NCBI RefSeq assembly: GCF_003351025.1
Contig: NZ_QPCG01000002.1
Span: 1-64,000 of the forward strand
Length of the DNA: 64,000 bases
Direction of reading: 5' to 3'
Origin: Mucilaginibacter endophyticus
GTDB taxonomy: Bacteria > Bacteroidota > Bacteroidia > Sphingobacteriales > Sphingobacteriaceae
Of this stretch, positions 1 to 8,989 are shown one piece after another. The notes under the pieces are model-generated. The model did no database searches. It was not told where the DNA came from and saw only the letters and a list, made by a program, of their open reading frames with translations. Made by a program: the position numbers and the translations under genes. The stretch's first letter is position 1, and every line of letters begins with the position of its first letter.

Positions 1-25
1 AAAGAAGCAAAAAAAGAAAAACGCA

Positions 26-64
26 TTGATATGTGGACAACGCTACGCGTTCCCCACATATCAA
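26..64. repeat. Strong hairpin at the left edge
   Basis: An 11-bp perfect inverted repeat (TTGATATGTGG at 26-36, CCACATATCAA at 54-64) encloses a second 5-bp stem (AACGC 39-43 / GCGTT 47-51) with a 3-nt loop. It could be the terminator of a gene left of the window or part of a transfer origin. No U-tract decides between these. Confidence 0.6.
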
Positions 65-119
65 CACGACAAACAAACAACAAATAATCATTTGATAATG
101 AAAAAGAAGATCCCGAGGC

Positions 120-400
120 AGTCTCATTGAGAAGTCCTGATAAAAGCAGTACTATTGTAAATCCATTTCAGGATTACCGTACTGCTGTCAATCTATTGCA
201 GGACGAATAAGAAAAAACTGTAAACGTATTTCAGGACGAGTCAAGTGAGCAAGTGAGCAAGCGGAAGTTGGGCAGAGCCCTACTTTGCTTGCCCTCCGCT
301 TCGCTACGGGGGTTTTACGTATCCTCCGGGGATACTTTAGGGCGTTTCCGCCTATGAGATAAAAGAAAACAGGATACCCTGCGGTATCCTGCATATTGGA
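120..400. other. Repeat- and hairpin-rich region, candidate oriT of the mobilizable island
   Basis: No gene is seen here. Three imperfect direct repeats of about 20 bp (157-176, 187-206, 220-239; consensus near GTMAAYSTATTKCAGGACGA) are followed by AAGTGAGC words in tandem. There are inverted repeats AGCAGTAC/GTACTGCT (145-152/179-186), GTATCC/GGATAC (319-324/330-335) and AGGATACC/GGTATCCT (371-378/383-390). Direct repeats plus small hairpins just upstream of mobilization genes are the usual architecture of an oriT. No nick site can be assigned from sequence alone. Confidence 0.4.
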
Positions 401-445
401 ATAAAGGCATAGTTGCATAGACAGCTATTTGACCGGTTTGAGAAT

Positions 446-1003
446 ATGAGTATGGAAGATATCAATGTGAGATCAGTGAGATACCCGGTTGCGGTAGATC
501 AGAAGTTTGAAAAGATCGCCCTAAAACTGGGCAGGACGAAGCGGCAGGTATTTATTCAGATGGTCGATTACTTTTATAAAAGCAAGAAAGATCCCCTGGA
601 CCTGAATGATGAGTTGTTAAAGAATGCGCTGATGAAAAATCATCAGCAGTATATTGGTTTTATCCGAAACCAGGAAAACATGTTGCTTATTCCGATCAAA
701 ACGGAAATGGACAGGATGATTGTATCACAGGTCAAGATCATCGAGAGTTTCAATACGCAAGTCCTTAAGGCAAATACGGACTTGCTGAATAATCAGCATG
801 CTTTGGCGCAGAAGTTAAGCGGCATAGATGCGCTGATGGAAACGATTTCGAAAAGCCAAAAGAGCAAGGATAACCTGAAAAAACAGTTCCTGTTCATTCT
901 TGATGGTTATATTAAATCCAGGGATGCTTTTGGGATGATGACATCGGGCCGGGAAAAAGATGAGCTGATCGCTGTTACCAGATCGCAGGTCGGTTTGCTT
1001 TAA
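446..1003 (+). CDS. BfmA/BtgA-family mobilization protein
   Basis: This protein of about 185 aa resembles the BfmA/BtgA accessory mobilization proteins of Bacteroidetes. Such proteins act with a relaxase at oriT and probably bind DNA as ribbon-helix-helix-like dimers. The N-terminal part (VRYPVAVDQKFEKIALKLG) has the character of a small DNA-binding domain, and the rest is a long, charged, helical region likely to form a coiled coil. The reading frame extends up to a TTG at 413, but ATG 446 gives the more usual N-terminus. It lies 40 bp upstream of the partner gene, and the pair forms the mobilization operon. Confidence 0.75.
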   Translation: MSMEDINVRSVRYPVAVDQKFEKIALKLGRTKRQVFIQMVDYFYKSKKDPLDLNDELLKNALMKNHQQYIGFIRNQENMLLIPIKTEMDRMIVSQVKIIESFNTQVLKANTDLLNNQHALAQKLSGIDALMETISKSQKSKDNLKKQFLFILDGYIKSRDAFGMMTSGREKDELIAVTRSQVGLL

Positions 1004-1043
1004 CCATTTATTTATTATTTGCCTTTAGGGGATAGGGGGTATT

Positions 1044-2018
1044 ATGTTTATCAATATTACAGATACTAAAGAAGCGGCAAATAAAGGCAGCAGCGCGGGA
1101 CTGGTAAATTACCTGGAAAAAGAAAACCGGATCGACAATAAGCCGGAACCAGAATACTGGTTTAACGGACAGCAGATCAGGATCGAGCCTTATGAGGTCA
1201 TGCGCAGTATCGATGGTAATGTTGCCAAGCTGGGCAAAGACGATGCTAAATTTTTTCTGATCAATATCAGCCCGAGCCAGAAGGAGATCAGATTTTTGAG
1301 AGAACAGTATGGTGAGGAAGGTGCTAAAGAACAAATGAAAGGCTTTGCGGTCAGGGTGATGGATGCCTATGCAAAAAACTTCAACCGGGATGGCGTGAAC
1401 AGTAACGAAGACCTGTTATGGTTTGCCAAGCTGGAAAACTACCGTTACTATAATTATAACGACCCGGAAGTAAAACAAGGTTTGAAACAGCGGGGCGAAC
1501 GTAAAGAGGGCGAGCAGATGCATGTGCAGGTTATTGTCAGCCGTAAGGATATAACCAATAAGATCAAGCTTAGCCCAATGAATACTTCAAGGGGAAAGAA
1601 TGCGGAACATTCCAAAAAGATGGGGCAGTTTGACCGGGTAGCATTTAAACAGAGCGGGGAATCTCTTTTCGACAGCCTGTTTGAGTTTGACAGGCAGCTT
1701 AAAGATACCATGGCATACGCCAATGTTCAAAAGAACGGAGAACTATCCCAACGGGAACAGCTGGGTGTATTGGTAGAAGGGGCTTCGCAGAATTATGAAA
1801 GCAGATCGGTGGCTAATGAAATGGCCCAAGGGGTTGCTAATGGCTTATTTACAACTAGTACCGGGATGCTATCGGCAGCGGGTAAGACAGCTGCAAGCTT
1901 CCTGGAGGTAATGCTGGAACCGATGTATACGGGAGGTGCTAATGTTGTTCCGGAAAGTGAAATAGAGGAAAAGAAAAGGCGAAAGAAAAAATCTCAGGGC
2001 CAACAGATATCGCGTTGA
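1044..2018 (+). CDS. DUF5712 / BtgB-like mobilization (relaxase-type) protein
   Basis: This 324-aa protein looks like the DUF5712/BtgB mobilization proteins that follow BfmA/BtgA in Bacteroidetes mobilizable elements. The N-terminus (FINITDTKEAANKGSSAGLVNYLEKE) and the central MHVQVIVSRKD segment are typical. The His-x-x-x-x-x-Ser segment after a hydrophobic strand is where relaxases of this group carry metal-binding histidines. The C-terminus is lysine-rich. An ATG with a purine-rich upstream stretch starts it. It should nick and guide the island during conjugation driven by another element; no coupling protein or type IV secretion genes are in view. Confidence 0.75.
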   Translation: MFINITDTKEAANKGSSAGLVNYLEKENRIDNKPEPEYWFNGQQIRIEPYEVMRSIDGNVAKLGKDDAKFFLINISPSQKEIRFLREQYGEEGAKEQMKGFAVRVMDAYAKNFNRDGVNSNEDLLWFAKLENYRYYNYNDPEVKQGLKQRGERKEGEQMHVQVIVSRKDITNKIKLSPMNTSRGKNAEHSKKMGQFDRVAFKQSGESLFDSLFEFDRQLKDTMAYANVQKNGELSQREQLGVLVEGASQNYESRSVANEMAQGVANGLFTTSTGMLSAAGKTAASFLEVMLEPMYTGGANVVPESEIEEKKRRKKKSQGQQISR

Positions 2019-2386
2019 AGCAGTGTGCTATTATAAATGGATATTTCCTGTTTCTCATAGAAAAGAATGGCTATGCGGCTGCGGCAGGCAGCTTCATGGC
2101 ACCACGCGCTTCGCTGCGGGTTCCATTACGCCGCCAACCCCGCCGCCGCGCGTGCAGGAGTGTATTCGTTCCTCATACACACCTGCCTTTCCCACCCTCG
2201 GGTTATCGGTTAGTCACAGCACCGCAGTCACAAAATTAGCTACGCAGGAAAACAGTCAAGGCTATATAAACCGGCTATCGCCGGGCCTTGACAGTTTTCC
2301 TGCTAACAGCTCCGGTTGTTTAAGCGGTGATATGACTGGGTGTGTTTGTGATTTTATGACCAGTCGGCTAAGATGTAGAGGTAAAT
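2019..2386. repeat. Non-coding interval with a 60-bp imperfect palindrome (2244-2303)
   Basis: No convincing gene is seen in 368 bases. The main structure is a 19-bp inverted repeat with one mismatch (2244-2262 and 2285-2303). Its loop holds a further CCGGC/GCCGG stem (2271-2275/2280-2284), so the whole could fold into one long hairpin. The stretch 2080-2180 is markedly GC-rich compared with its flanks. It may be a terminator, a recombination site or a protein-binding palindrome. Confidence 0.55.
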
Positions 2387-2650
2387 CTAATTCTGGAAAT
2401 ACCTGCCGTAAACGTCGATAACAGCTTTCTTAAGTTCAATCGGTAAGTCCCGTTGCATTTTCCAAATGAGTTTAGCCGTATTAATATCGCTGGAAGCGGA
2501 TTCAACAACGTCAAATAGATCAAAAATATCTTTAATCTTATGAAGTTCGAAGTAAGGTTCGAATCGTTGACCTATAGCGGCAAGTTCGTTATCGTTGATA
2601 AATGCAAATAGCCTGTTCTGATAATTGCTTTCATCAGCATGCTCTTCCAT
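2387..2650 (-). CDS. Small protein coupled to the XRE regulator
   Basis: This is an 87-aa acidic protein of unknown function. Its start overlaps the stop of the upstream XRE gene by one base, so the two are translationally coupled. The sequence is rich in Asp, Glu and aromatic residues (FELHKIKDIFDLFDVVE) and probably all-helical. The arrangement of an XRE regulator followed by a small acidic partner could be a regulator-effector or antitoxin-like pair, but nothing in the sequence identifies a toxin. Confidence 0.5.
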   Translation of the reverse strand: MEEHADESNYQNRLFAFINDNELAAIGQRFEPYFELHKIKDIFDLFDVVESASSDINTAKLIWKMQRDLPIELKKAVIDVYGRYFQN

Positions 2651-3075
2651 TAACCCTTGTTCTTTAAGATTTCTACTTTTTCACGTTCACTTTGCAAAAG
2701 GCGCTCATATAGCTTTTTATTTTCTTCGATGACTTCAAGCCACTTTTCTATGGGATTAAAATTATAAGTTCCGTAGTTGCCCATAAATGGACCGTGATTA
2801 ACACTGGTATCATTAAAAGTGTTAAAATATGTTACTGCTGCTTGCTCATCAAAATTCTTGATCGCTTCAACCGGCACTTTAAGTATGGCGGCTACTTGCG
2901 CAAGAATATCATCTTCTATAGTGTCTTTGGCTTCTAACAACGAAACTCGTCTTTGGCTCCAGTCTTCCCCTAATTCCAAAGCCAACGCTTCTTGTTTGAT
3001 GCCCAGCATTTCCCTGAAACGTTTGATATTACGGCCGTGATGGATCTGGGTTGGTTTTTCGCTGGTAGTGCTCAT
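2650..3075 (-). CDS. XRE-family helix-turn-helix regulator
   Basis: The 141-aa protein has an N-terminal XRE HTH (about residues 14-70: NIKRFREMLGIKQEALALEL, then SQRRVSLLEAKDTI). A central linker rich in Asn and Gly follows, and then a C-terminal leucine-zipper-like helix (EVIEENKKLYERLLQSEREK) likely used for dimerization. This type is common in Bacteroidetes mobile elements. It is divergent from the 508-aa gene at 3256, and the 180-bp gap between them probably carries both promoters, so it may control itself and its neighbours. Confidence 0.8.
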   Translation of the reverse strand: MSTTSEKPTQIHHGRNIKRFREMLGIKQEALALELGEDWSQRRVSLLEAKDTIEDDILAQVAAILKVPVEAIKNFDEQAAVTYFNTFNDTSVNHGPFMGNYGTYNFNPIEKWLEVIEENKKLYERLLQSEREKVEILKNKG

Positions 3076-3255
3076 AGGATGTTGTTTTGGTCAAAAATAA
3101 CAAAAATAATAAATAGGTGCCGCTATACTAAAATAGAAATAATAACCGGTAAAATATCGCTTCCCGTGTTTGAGATAAACTTTTGAAAGATGATTTAGCG
3201 TCGTATGGTTTCTCAACTTTGAATATGAAGTCAATATTCACTCAATTTTTAAGCT

Positions 3256-4782
3256 ATGCGAGGTGACGAACATTACGTGCCATGGGAGAACTATCCTAAA
3301 TTCCTGCTATTTAATGAAATCCGCGATCCCTATCGCGCGTTACGAGACGCTTTTTGGGGAGAAGAACCAGAAAGGAATAAACGTTTGCTGGAACAATTAA
3401 AAGCATTTGCGCTAAGCGATACACATTACCAGGGTGGTAAAGAAGGCCCCGCAAAAATGGTGCAGGCTGTAAACGAGTGGGTTCGAATGATCGAGATCTG
3501 TTATATTCTGTGGCTCGACAGAAAAACCCCGGATGATTGGGATAAGGCTGAAATTGTTGGGGGGAGTGAATTGAGGTTTGCCAGACATACATGGAAATAT
3601 TTTCCGGATGATTTGTCGTTCTACGAAGAGCGCAATCCATATATAGTTTTCAGACGAATTTTTGGCTATATCGGCTTGCAGGACCTACGTGACTACTTCG
3701 ATTACTGGCTTTATTCAGCCTTGAGCAACAAGGCATTGACAGTAGAAGAATTCGAAGGCAATATGCCCCAATTATTTGACGATCTATTAAAACTCCACTC
3801 GGCAGCTTACATGGTCGAACAACTTGCTATTGGCGCGGTATGGGAAACCCTCACTACAAATAATGGCCATCATTTATCTTACACCGAAGACGGCAGGAAG
3901 GTGATCACGATTATGGAGGATACGGAAAACTACAATCTTTTCGATTGGAAGTTGCCACGGGCACTTAAACGCAAAAACAGATTAGAGAAGGAATTTAAAT
4001 TCGGGGAAATGGCCGATACTCTCGTTAAAGAATTTCCATCTATTAAACATGTATGCCACCTGGGTGCTCTACCATATGCGAACAGGATTTACCTGTTAAT
4101 TTTAGTTGATGACCAGGTTGTAATAACAGAAGATGAGATATCGGATAAAATTCAATCTGACAGGCTTGGAAAAACCTTTATCGTTCCCATCGTTTATAAA
4201 GTCAAAGATGCTTTAGTTGAAATCAAAACAAATCCACGCTTTTGGGAATGGGTAGTATATGCAGGGACAGCATTATATACCGACAAGGATCTTGTGATTC
4301 CAAATCCTGAATATGTGACTGTCGAAATGCATAAGACGGTGTTGGAAAGGTGCTGGGAAAACGCTCATAAAGAGTGCCGCAGCCTGTTAAAACGAGTAGA
4401 AACCCATTTGAAGAAAGAAGAATACAAGTCTGCACTATCATTTATGATCAAAGCGATTGAAACTGTGCAACTGTGTGCGATAGAGCTTAAGTTGGGATAC
4501 AACAGACAGGACGGAAAATTTGCCAAACTGCAACATATAATGAGCTTGTTTAGTGATGATTACCAATATATCCTTTATAAGGATACGGATGATGACACGG
4601 AGTTTGTTTTCTACAATCTTTTCGATAAGGGATATCCAAAGGCTAAAACGAAAAATTTCAAAGCCGAAAAATCCATTTTGGAAACTGCCGTAAAAAAGAT
4701 TGAACTGTACCTGTCGAGAACTGAAAAGCTATATAATCAACAAATTGCATTTCTTGAGTATTCTCTGGGCAAATTTTCGTGA
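3256..4782 (+). CDS. Unknown 508-aa protein with a HEPN-like C-terminal domain
   Basis: I do not recognise the N-terminal two thirds. Residues about 365-500 follow the HEPN pattern of Bacteroidetes nucleotidyltransferase-HEPN proteins: a long helix with EYKSALSFMIKAIETVQL, then a conserved GY and a KLQHIMSL helix. The middle (YANRIYLLILVDDQVVITED) has the strand pattern seen before HEPN in such fusions but lacks a clear GSxxxG-DxD nucleotidyltransferase motif. The protein may be an RNA-acting or toxin-like cargo of the island. It stands alone between the XRE gene and a large palindrome. Confidence 0.5.
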   Translation: MRGDEHYVPWENYPKFLLFNEIRDPYRALRDAFWGEEPERNKRLLEQLKAFALSDTHYQGGKEGPAKMVQAVNEWVRMIEICYILWLDRKTPDDWDKAEIVGGSELRFARHTWKYFPDDLSFYEERNPYIVFRRIFGYIGLQDLRDYFDYWLYSALSNKALTVEEFEGNMPQLFDDLLKLHSAAYMVEQLAIGAVWETLTTNNGHHLSYTEDGRKVITIMEDTENYNLFDWKLPRALKRKNRLEKEFKFGEMADTLVKEFPSIKHVCHLGALPYANRIYLLILVDDQVVITEDEISDKIQSDRLGKTFIVPIVYKVKDALVEIKTNPRFWEWVVYAGTALYTDKDLVIPNPEYVTVEMHKTVLERCWENAHKECRSLLKRVETHLKKEEYKSALSFMIKAIETVQLCAIELKLGYNRQDGKFAKLQHIMSLFSDDYQYILYKDTDDDTEFVFYNLFDKGYPKAKTKNFKAEKSILETAVKKIELYLSRTEKLYNQQIAFLEYSLGKFS

Positions 4783-5213
4783 GTAAATACCGTAAACTAA
4801 AATATGTCATGTTTTAGAGTATTTTAGAAACGCAAAAAATAGAGTATCCGGGTTTTCATTGTGAAATTTGGAGTGTACCGCCAAGAAACGAGTGGGGCCA
4901 ACGACCAAGTAGCCACGGCTAAGCAAGCAAGGAAGTGAGTGTCTCACGACCTTGCTTGCTTAGCCGGAAACGGAGAATTAGCAAAATCCCACTAAGGGAA
5001 TTTTTTTCTTTGAATAAATTCATGAATAGGAATTTTTGCTGTGAGACAGCGACAGTATGTGTACCTAATTAGCTCTAGAAGTTATCAAAAATCTTCCTTT
5101 CCTCTTATTCAGCATTCTTTGAAAGTTTTCCGAAGAAGTTTAATACTCCAAGATGGAGTTGATTGAAAAAAACAAAAAACTGTTCCAATTGATAAATATT
5201 TACACAACCTATT
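4783..5213. repeat. Non-coding interval with a 17-bp perfect inverted repeat (4916-4966)
   Basis: No gene is seen in 431 bases. Arms at 4916-4932 and 4950-4966 (CGGCTAAGCAAGCAAGG and its complement) enclose a further 5-bp stem GTGAG/CTCAC (4935-4939/4943-4947). The AAGCAAGC and GTGAGT words echo the AAGTGAGC repeats at 240-265 at the other end of the island. This may therefore be an end-associated structure of the element, or a terminator. Confidence 0.55.
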
Positions 5214-6650
5214 ATGTCGATATATTTATCAAATAACAATGCCGGCAGGAAGCTTGTCGCTATACTTTCTTTGTTCTTTTCTCAAAACATCTCTGCACAA
5301 ACCAAAATCACGCTTGAGCAAGCTATTGATAGTACGATGGTTCATAACATCGAGATCAGGCAGGCCCGTTTTGATGAGGCCATTGCTGCCGAAGACCTGA
5401 AAGCTGCAAAAGGTGCAACGTTACCCACCTTAAATGGCAGTGTGGCGGCTTACCGCTTGTTTGGCCGTGCGCTTGATCCAACTACTTACCAGTATAATAA
5501 CGCAACGGCCAATGTTGCCCAGGGCAGTGTTTATGCCAATGTTACCCTGTTTCAGGGCTTTGCAAAAATGAACGCTATTAAGCAGAACAAATATCTGTTG
5601 GATGCCAATAAAAGCAATGTAGCTAAGATCAAGAATGACCTTACGCTTTCTGTGCTTTATACTTACATCCAGGTGCTAACCAATCGCGACCTGCTCGCCG
5701 CATCCAAACAACAACTGATAATAGCTAATGGTGAGCTTGCCCGCCAGCAGAAGTTTTATAAAATAGGCCAGAAAACCCTGGCCGATCTGTCGCAGGCTAA
5801 ATCCCAGGTTGCTAATGCCGAGGCTAACCAAACCAACGCCCAAAACGAGTTGGAGCGGTCATACCTAACTTTAACCCATTTTATGGAACGGGATGATAAA
5901 TCGCCATTTTTAGTAGTTGATCCGCCTAAAAACGCTATTGAAAAACTCAATACCGGCTATACTAATGATGAGGTGTACAAAACCGCCCTTGAAACTAATC
6001 CGGATATACAGGTTACGGTCAATAAGCGCCTTGCTGCCGAAAGCGGGGTTGATGTGGCCAAAGGTTTAAGATACCCCAGCCTTTCGTTTGGCGGTGGATT
6101 GAATACCAGTTATTCCAGCAGTCAAAGTACGGTGGTGGCTACACAAATTACGGGCGCTGTACCTATTGGTGTGGTTCAAAATACCAATGCGGCGGTTGTA
6201 GCACCGGTTTATCAAACCCGAAACGTATCCTTTGGAGATCAGATCACTAATAACTTTAATCAAGCAGTAGGTTTTACACTGGCTATCCCAATATCTAATG
6301 GCAATGGTGCCAATATCAACGTGCGCAAGGCTAAACTCAATTACCAAAACTCGTTGGCTACTGAGGAATTAGCAAAAAACAATATGCGTAAAACCGTGGC
6401 CGAAGCCGTTTGGGATGTACATGCTACACAGAAAAAGTACACATCGGCACAGGTCACATTTAAATCGGCCGCGGATGCTTTTAAGGTGATGCAGCAGCGT
6501 TATTCGGTTGGTTTAGCTAATAGCCTTGAAATCAACGTAGCAGAAAATGAACGGAATATCGCCGAGTTTTCATTGATCCAAACCCGTTACGAACTGATCT
6601 TAAAAAGCAAGATCATTGATTATTACCTGGGTAATAAGATCAGTTTTTAG
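5214..6650 (+). CDS. TolC-family outer membrane efflux protein
   Basis: This 478-aa protein has a signal peptide (hydrophobic stretch near residues 12-28, ending NISAQ) and two repeated outer-membrane-efflux halves rich in long helices. These are typical of TolC trimers that form a channel across the outer membrane and periplasm. Characteristic parts are TLEQAIDSTMVHNIEIRQAR at the start and a C-terminal half with VGLANSLEINVAENERN. It converges with the C39 ABC exporter gene, overlapping its 3' end by 4 bp, and would complete the ABC-HlyD-TolC export route for the peptides encoded nearby. Confidence 0.9.
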   Translation: MSIYLSNNNAGRKLVAILSLFFSQNISAQTKITLEQAIDSTMVHNIEIRQARFDEAIAAEDLKAAKGATLPTLNGSVAAYRLFGRALDPTTYQYNNATANVAQGSVYANVTLFQGFAKMNAIKQNKYLLDANKSNVAKIKNDLTLSVLYTYIQVLTNRDLLAASKQQLIIANGELARQQKFYKIGQKTLADLSQAKSQVANAEANQTNAQNELERSYLTLTHFMERDDKSPFLVVDPPKNAIEKLNTGYTNDEVYKTALETNPDIQVTVNKRLAAESGVDVAKGLRYPSLSFGGGLNTSYSSSQSTVVATQITGAVPIGVVQNTNAAVVAPVYQTRNVSFGDQITNNFNQAVGFTLAIPISNGNGANINVRKAKLNYQNSLATEELAKNNMRKTVAEAVWDVHATQKKYTSAQVTFKSAADAFKVMQQRYSVGLANSLEINVAENERNIAEFSLIQTRYELILKSKIIDYYLGNKISF

Positions 6651-8986
6651 TTTTCCGCGGAAGCTTTCGACTTAACACTCTTTCGTGGTTTGCTTTGGCT
6701 GGACAGGATCACATCTTCGGCCGGGAACTGTTTTTGCCACATCTTGAAATACTGACCTTGCTGCGCCATCAGTTCATGGTGCGTACCTTCTTCCAACAGC
6801 TTCCCGGTTTGCAGTACGATGATCTTATCGGCATTCATAACAGTACTTAGGCGGTGCGCTATTACAATGATGGTTTTTTGCCTTTCGCGCAGCAATGCGA
6901 TCGCGTTCTGCACATGCGATTCTGATTCCGAATCGAGCGATGAAGTAGCTTCGTCAAGGATCAGGATTTCCGGGTCACGGTAAAGCGCGCGGGCTATGGC
7001 TAAGCGCTGCCGTTGGCCTCCTGAAAGGTTAGTGCCGTTCTCGCCCAAAAAGGTATTGAAGCCATTCGGTAACCGTTCAATAAAATCGGTAATTTCCAGC
7101 TGGCGGCAGATTTGTAATACCCGTTTCAGATCAGGCTCCAGATCGCCTACCGCTACATTTTCGGTTACATTACCTGCAAACAGGTGTACATCCTGCGGTA
7201 CAACGCTCACCATGCGGCGAAGGCTCTCGTTAGTAACATATTGGATATCAAAATCGCCAATGAATATCGAACCCGACTGTAATGTGTAAATATTTTGCAT
7301 GAGCGATAGGAGGGTTGTTTTACCGGAACCGCTTTCGCCCACAATAGCCGTGATCTTGCCTTTGGCTATGTTAAGGTCTAATCCTTCAAACACAGTAGCC
7401 CTGCTGCCATACCTGAAATGCACATCTTTAAAGTGGATGTTGCCTATCATATCCGGTGTAAGCTCTGCCCGGTTTTCGGCAGGCTCCTGTTCCATATCCA
7501 TGATCTCGAAAAGGCGGTCGGCAGCTATGCGTGCATCCTGGAGGGTTTTATTCATGCCGATAAGCCCGGCTACCGGACTCATAAAATAACCAATGATTGA
7601 ATAGAACGAAAGTAATTCGCCTGGGGTAATGATCTTATCCAACACAAAAGCCGAACCTGCCCAAAGCAGTATTACCGTAAAAGAGGTAGAAACCAGACTG
7701 CTGAAATTACCAACCCAAAGCGAGTTGGTTGCCGAACGAAAAACCGTTTTCAGCATATTAATAAAGCGGGTTTCTGTTTTGAAGTTGGCAAAATCTTCCA
7801 GTCCGAAGCGTTTAATAGTAGGGATGGCGTTTACCGACTCCACCAGTTGGGTTTGCAGATCGGCTGCATCTTCCATCAGTTTACGCTGGGTGGTGCGGTT
7901 CAGCCTATCCGATAATTTGTAGATGAGCGCGAACAGCGGCACAATGGTGAGCATAATCAACGCCAGTTTCCAATAGTAGGTAAACATGAGCGCAAACGAG
8001 AATATCAGTATAAAAATATTCACCGCAAACATCACCAGTACCTCGTTAATAAACGAACGGATTTTAACCGCGTCGTTTATCCTTGATATGATCTCGCCAA
8101 CCCGCATGCTATCAAAAAATTGCTGCGGCAACTTAAGCAGGTGCTTATAATAGCCAAGTATAAGCCGAGCATCGATCTGCTGACCGGTTTTAAGAGTGAT
8201 CAACGTGCGGGCATGGTTAATAAAAACCTGTAAAAAAATGATCACTACCATCACCAGACCCATCAGGTTAAGCAGGTTGCGGTTATCCTCGGGCAAAACA
8301 TTATCTACTATCTTTTGCAGAAATATGGAGGTGGAGAGGCCCAATATGGTATAAACGACCGCACCCAACAATACCTGTAGCAGCATGCCTTTGTGGGGCT
8401 TTAACAATTGCCAGAAGCGTTTTTCTACAGATACCGTTTTATCGCCGGCAATAAATTGTTCGTTCGGCGCAAGCAGCACCAATATCCCCGTCCAGATCTT
8501 TTTAAAATCATCATGGCTTAGTTGGTGGAGGTAACCATCGCCGGGATCCATCACTTCTATAAACGTGTCGGAGACTTTATATATTACCACATAATGCTGC
8601 AACTGGTTTCCCAACAATACGTGGGCGATGGTTGGTGTAGGAATTTCGAACAGGTTTTCGAAAGCGCCTTTTACACCCTTGGCCGAGAAACCCATCTGGT
8701 TGGCGGCTTCTATCAACCCTAATAGGTTAGTACCCTTTTTATCGGTTGATGCCAGCTGCCTGATGCGGGCAATAGGCATACTGAGGTTATAATAAGCGGC
8801 TACCGATGCCAGGCAGGCCGCGCCGCAATCCATGATATCATGCTGCCTGATCTGTACCCGTTTCTTTAAACGTTTACTTTCGGTAAGCGCCTGCCACTTT
8901 TGGTACAGCCTGTTATTATTTATCCGTTTAGCAAGGCCGTTATACCAAGCTTCGGTCTTGTTTAAAAATTGATCGAAATTTGCCAT
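6647..8986 (-). CDS. C39 peptidase-containing ABC exporter (peptide cleavage and export)
   Basis: The 779-aa protein joins an N-terminal C39 cysteine peptidase (Cys54 in DCGAACL, His131 in HYVVIYK, Asp147 in DPGDG) to a six-helix ABC transporter core and a nucleotide-binding domain. The last has Walker A GESGSGKTT, signature LSGGQRQ and Walker B ILILDEATSSLD. This class cleaves substrates after a double glycine and exports them. An extension of about 45 residues precedes the peptidase domain, longer than usual. It is followed after 3 bp in the reading direction from the HlyD gene, and the three GG-leader genes lie just upstream. Confidence 0.95.
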   Translation of the reverse strand: MANFDQFLNKTEAWYNGLAKRINNNRLYQKWQALTESKRLKKRVQIRQHDIMDCGAACLASVAAYYNLSMPIARIRQLASTDKKGTNLLGLIEAANQMGFSAKGVKGAFENLFEIPTPTIAHVLLGNQLQHYVVIYKVSDTFIEVMDPGDGYLHQLSHDDFKKIWTGILVLLAPNEQFIAGDKTVSVEKRFWQLLKPHKGMLLQVLLGAVVYTILGLSTSIFLQKIVDNVLPEDNRNLLNLMGLVMVVIIFLQVFINHARTLITLKTGQQIDARLILGYYKHLLKLPQQFFDSMRVGEIISRINDAVKIRSFINEVLVMFAVNIFILIFSFALMFTYYWKLALIMLTIVPLFALIYKLSDRLNRTTQRKLMEDAADLQTQLVESVNAIPTIKRFGLEDFANFKTETRFINMLKTVFRSATNSLWVGNFSSLVSTSFTVILLWAGSAFVLDKIITPGELLSFYSIIGYFMSPVAGLIGMNKTLQDARIAADRLFEIMDMEQEPAENRAELTPDMIGNIHFKDVHFRYGSRATVFEGLDLNIAKGKITAIVGESGSGKTTLLSLMQNIYTLQSGSIFIGDFDIQYVTNESLRRMVSVVPQDVHLFAGNVTENVAVGDLEPDLKRVLQICRQLEITDFIERLPNGFNTFLGENGTNLSGGQRQRLAIARALYRDPEILILDEATSSLDSESESHVQNAIALLRERQKTIIVIAHRLSTVMNADKIIVLQTGKLLEEGTHHELMAQQGQYFKMWQKQFPAEDVILSSQSKPRKSVKSKASAEN

Positions 8987-8989
8987 AAC

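Noticed and set aside
1454..1723. Open frames antisense to the mobilization genes
   Set aside because: They mirror the coding frame of a real gene, have no family resemblance and no start context.
2015..2421. Two overlapping short frames in the GC-rich stretch after the mobilization gene
   Set aside because: Composition is low-complexity, rich in Pro/Arg, and the main feature there is the palindrome; coding is unlikely.
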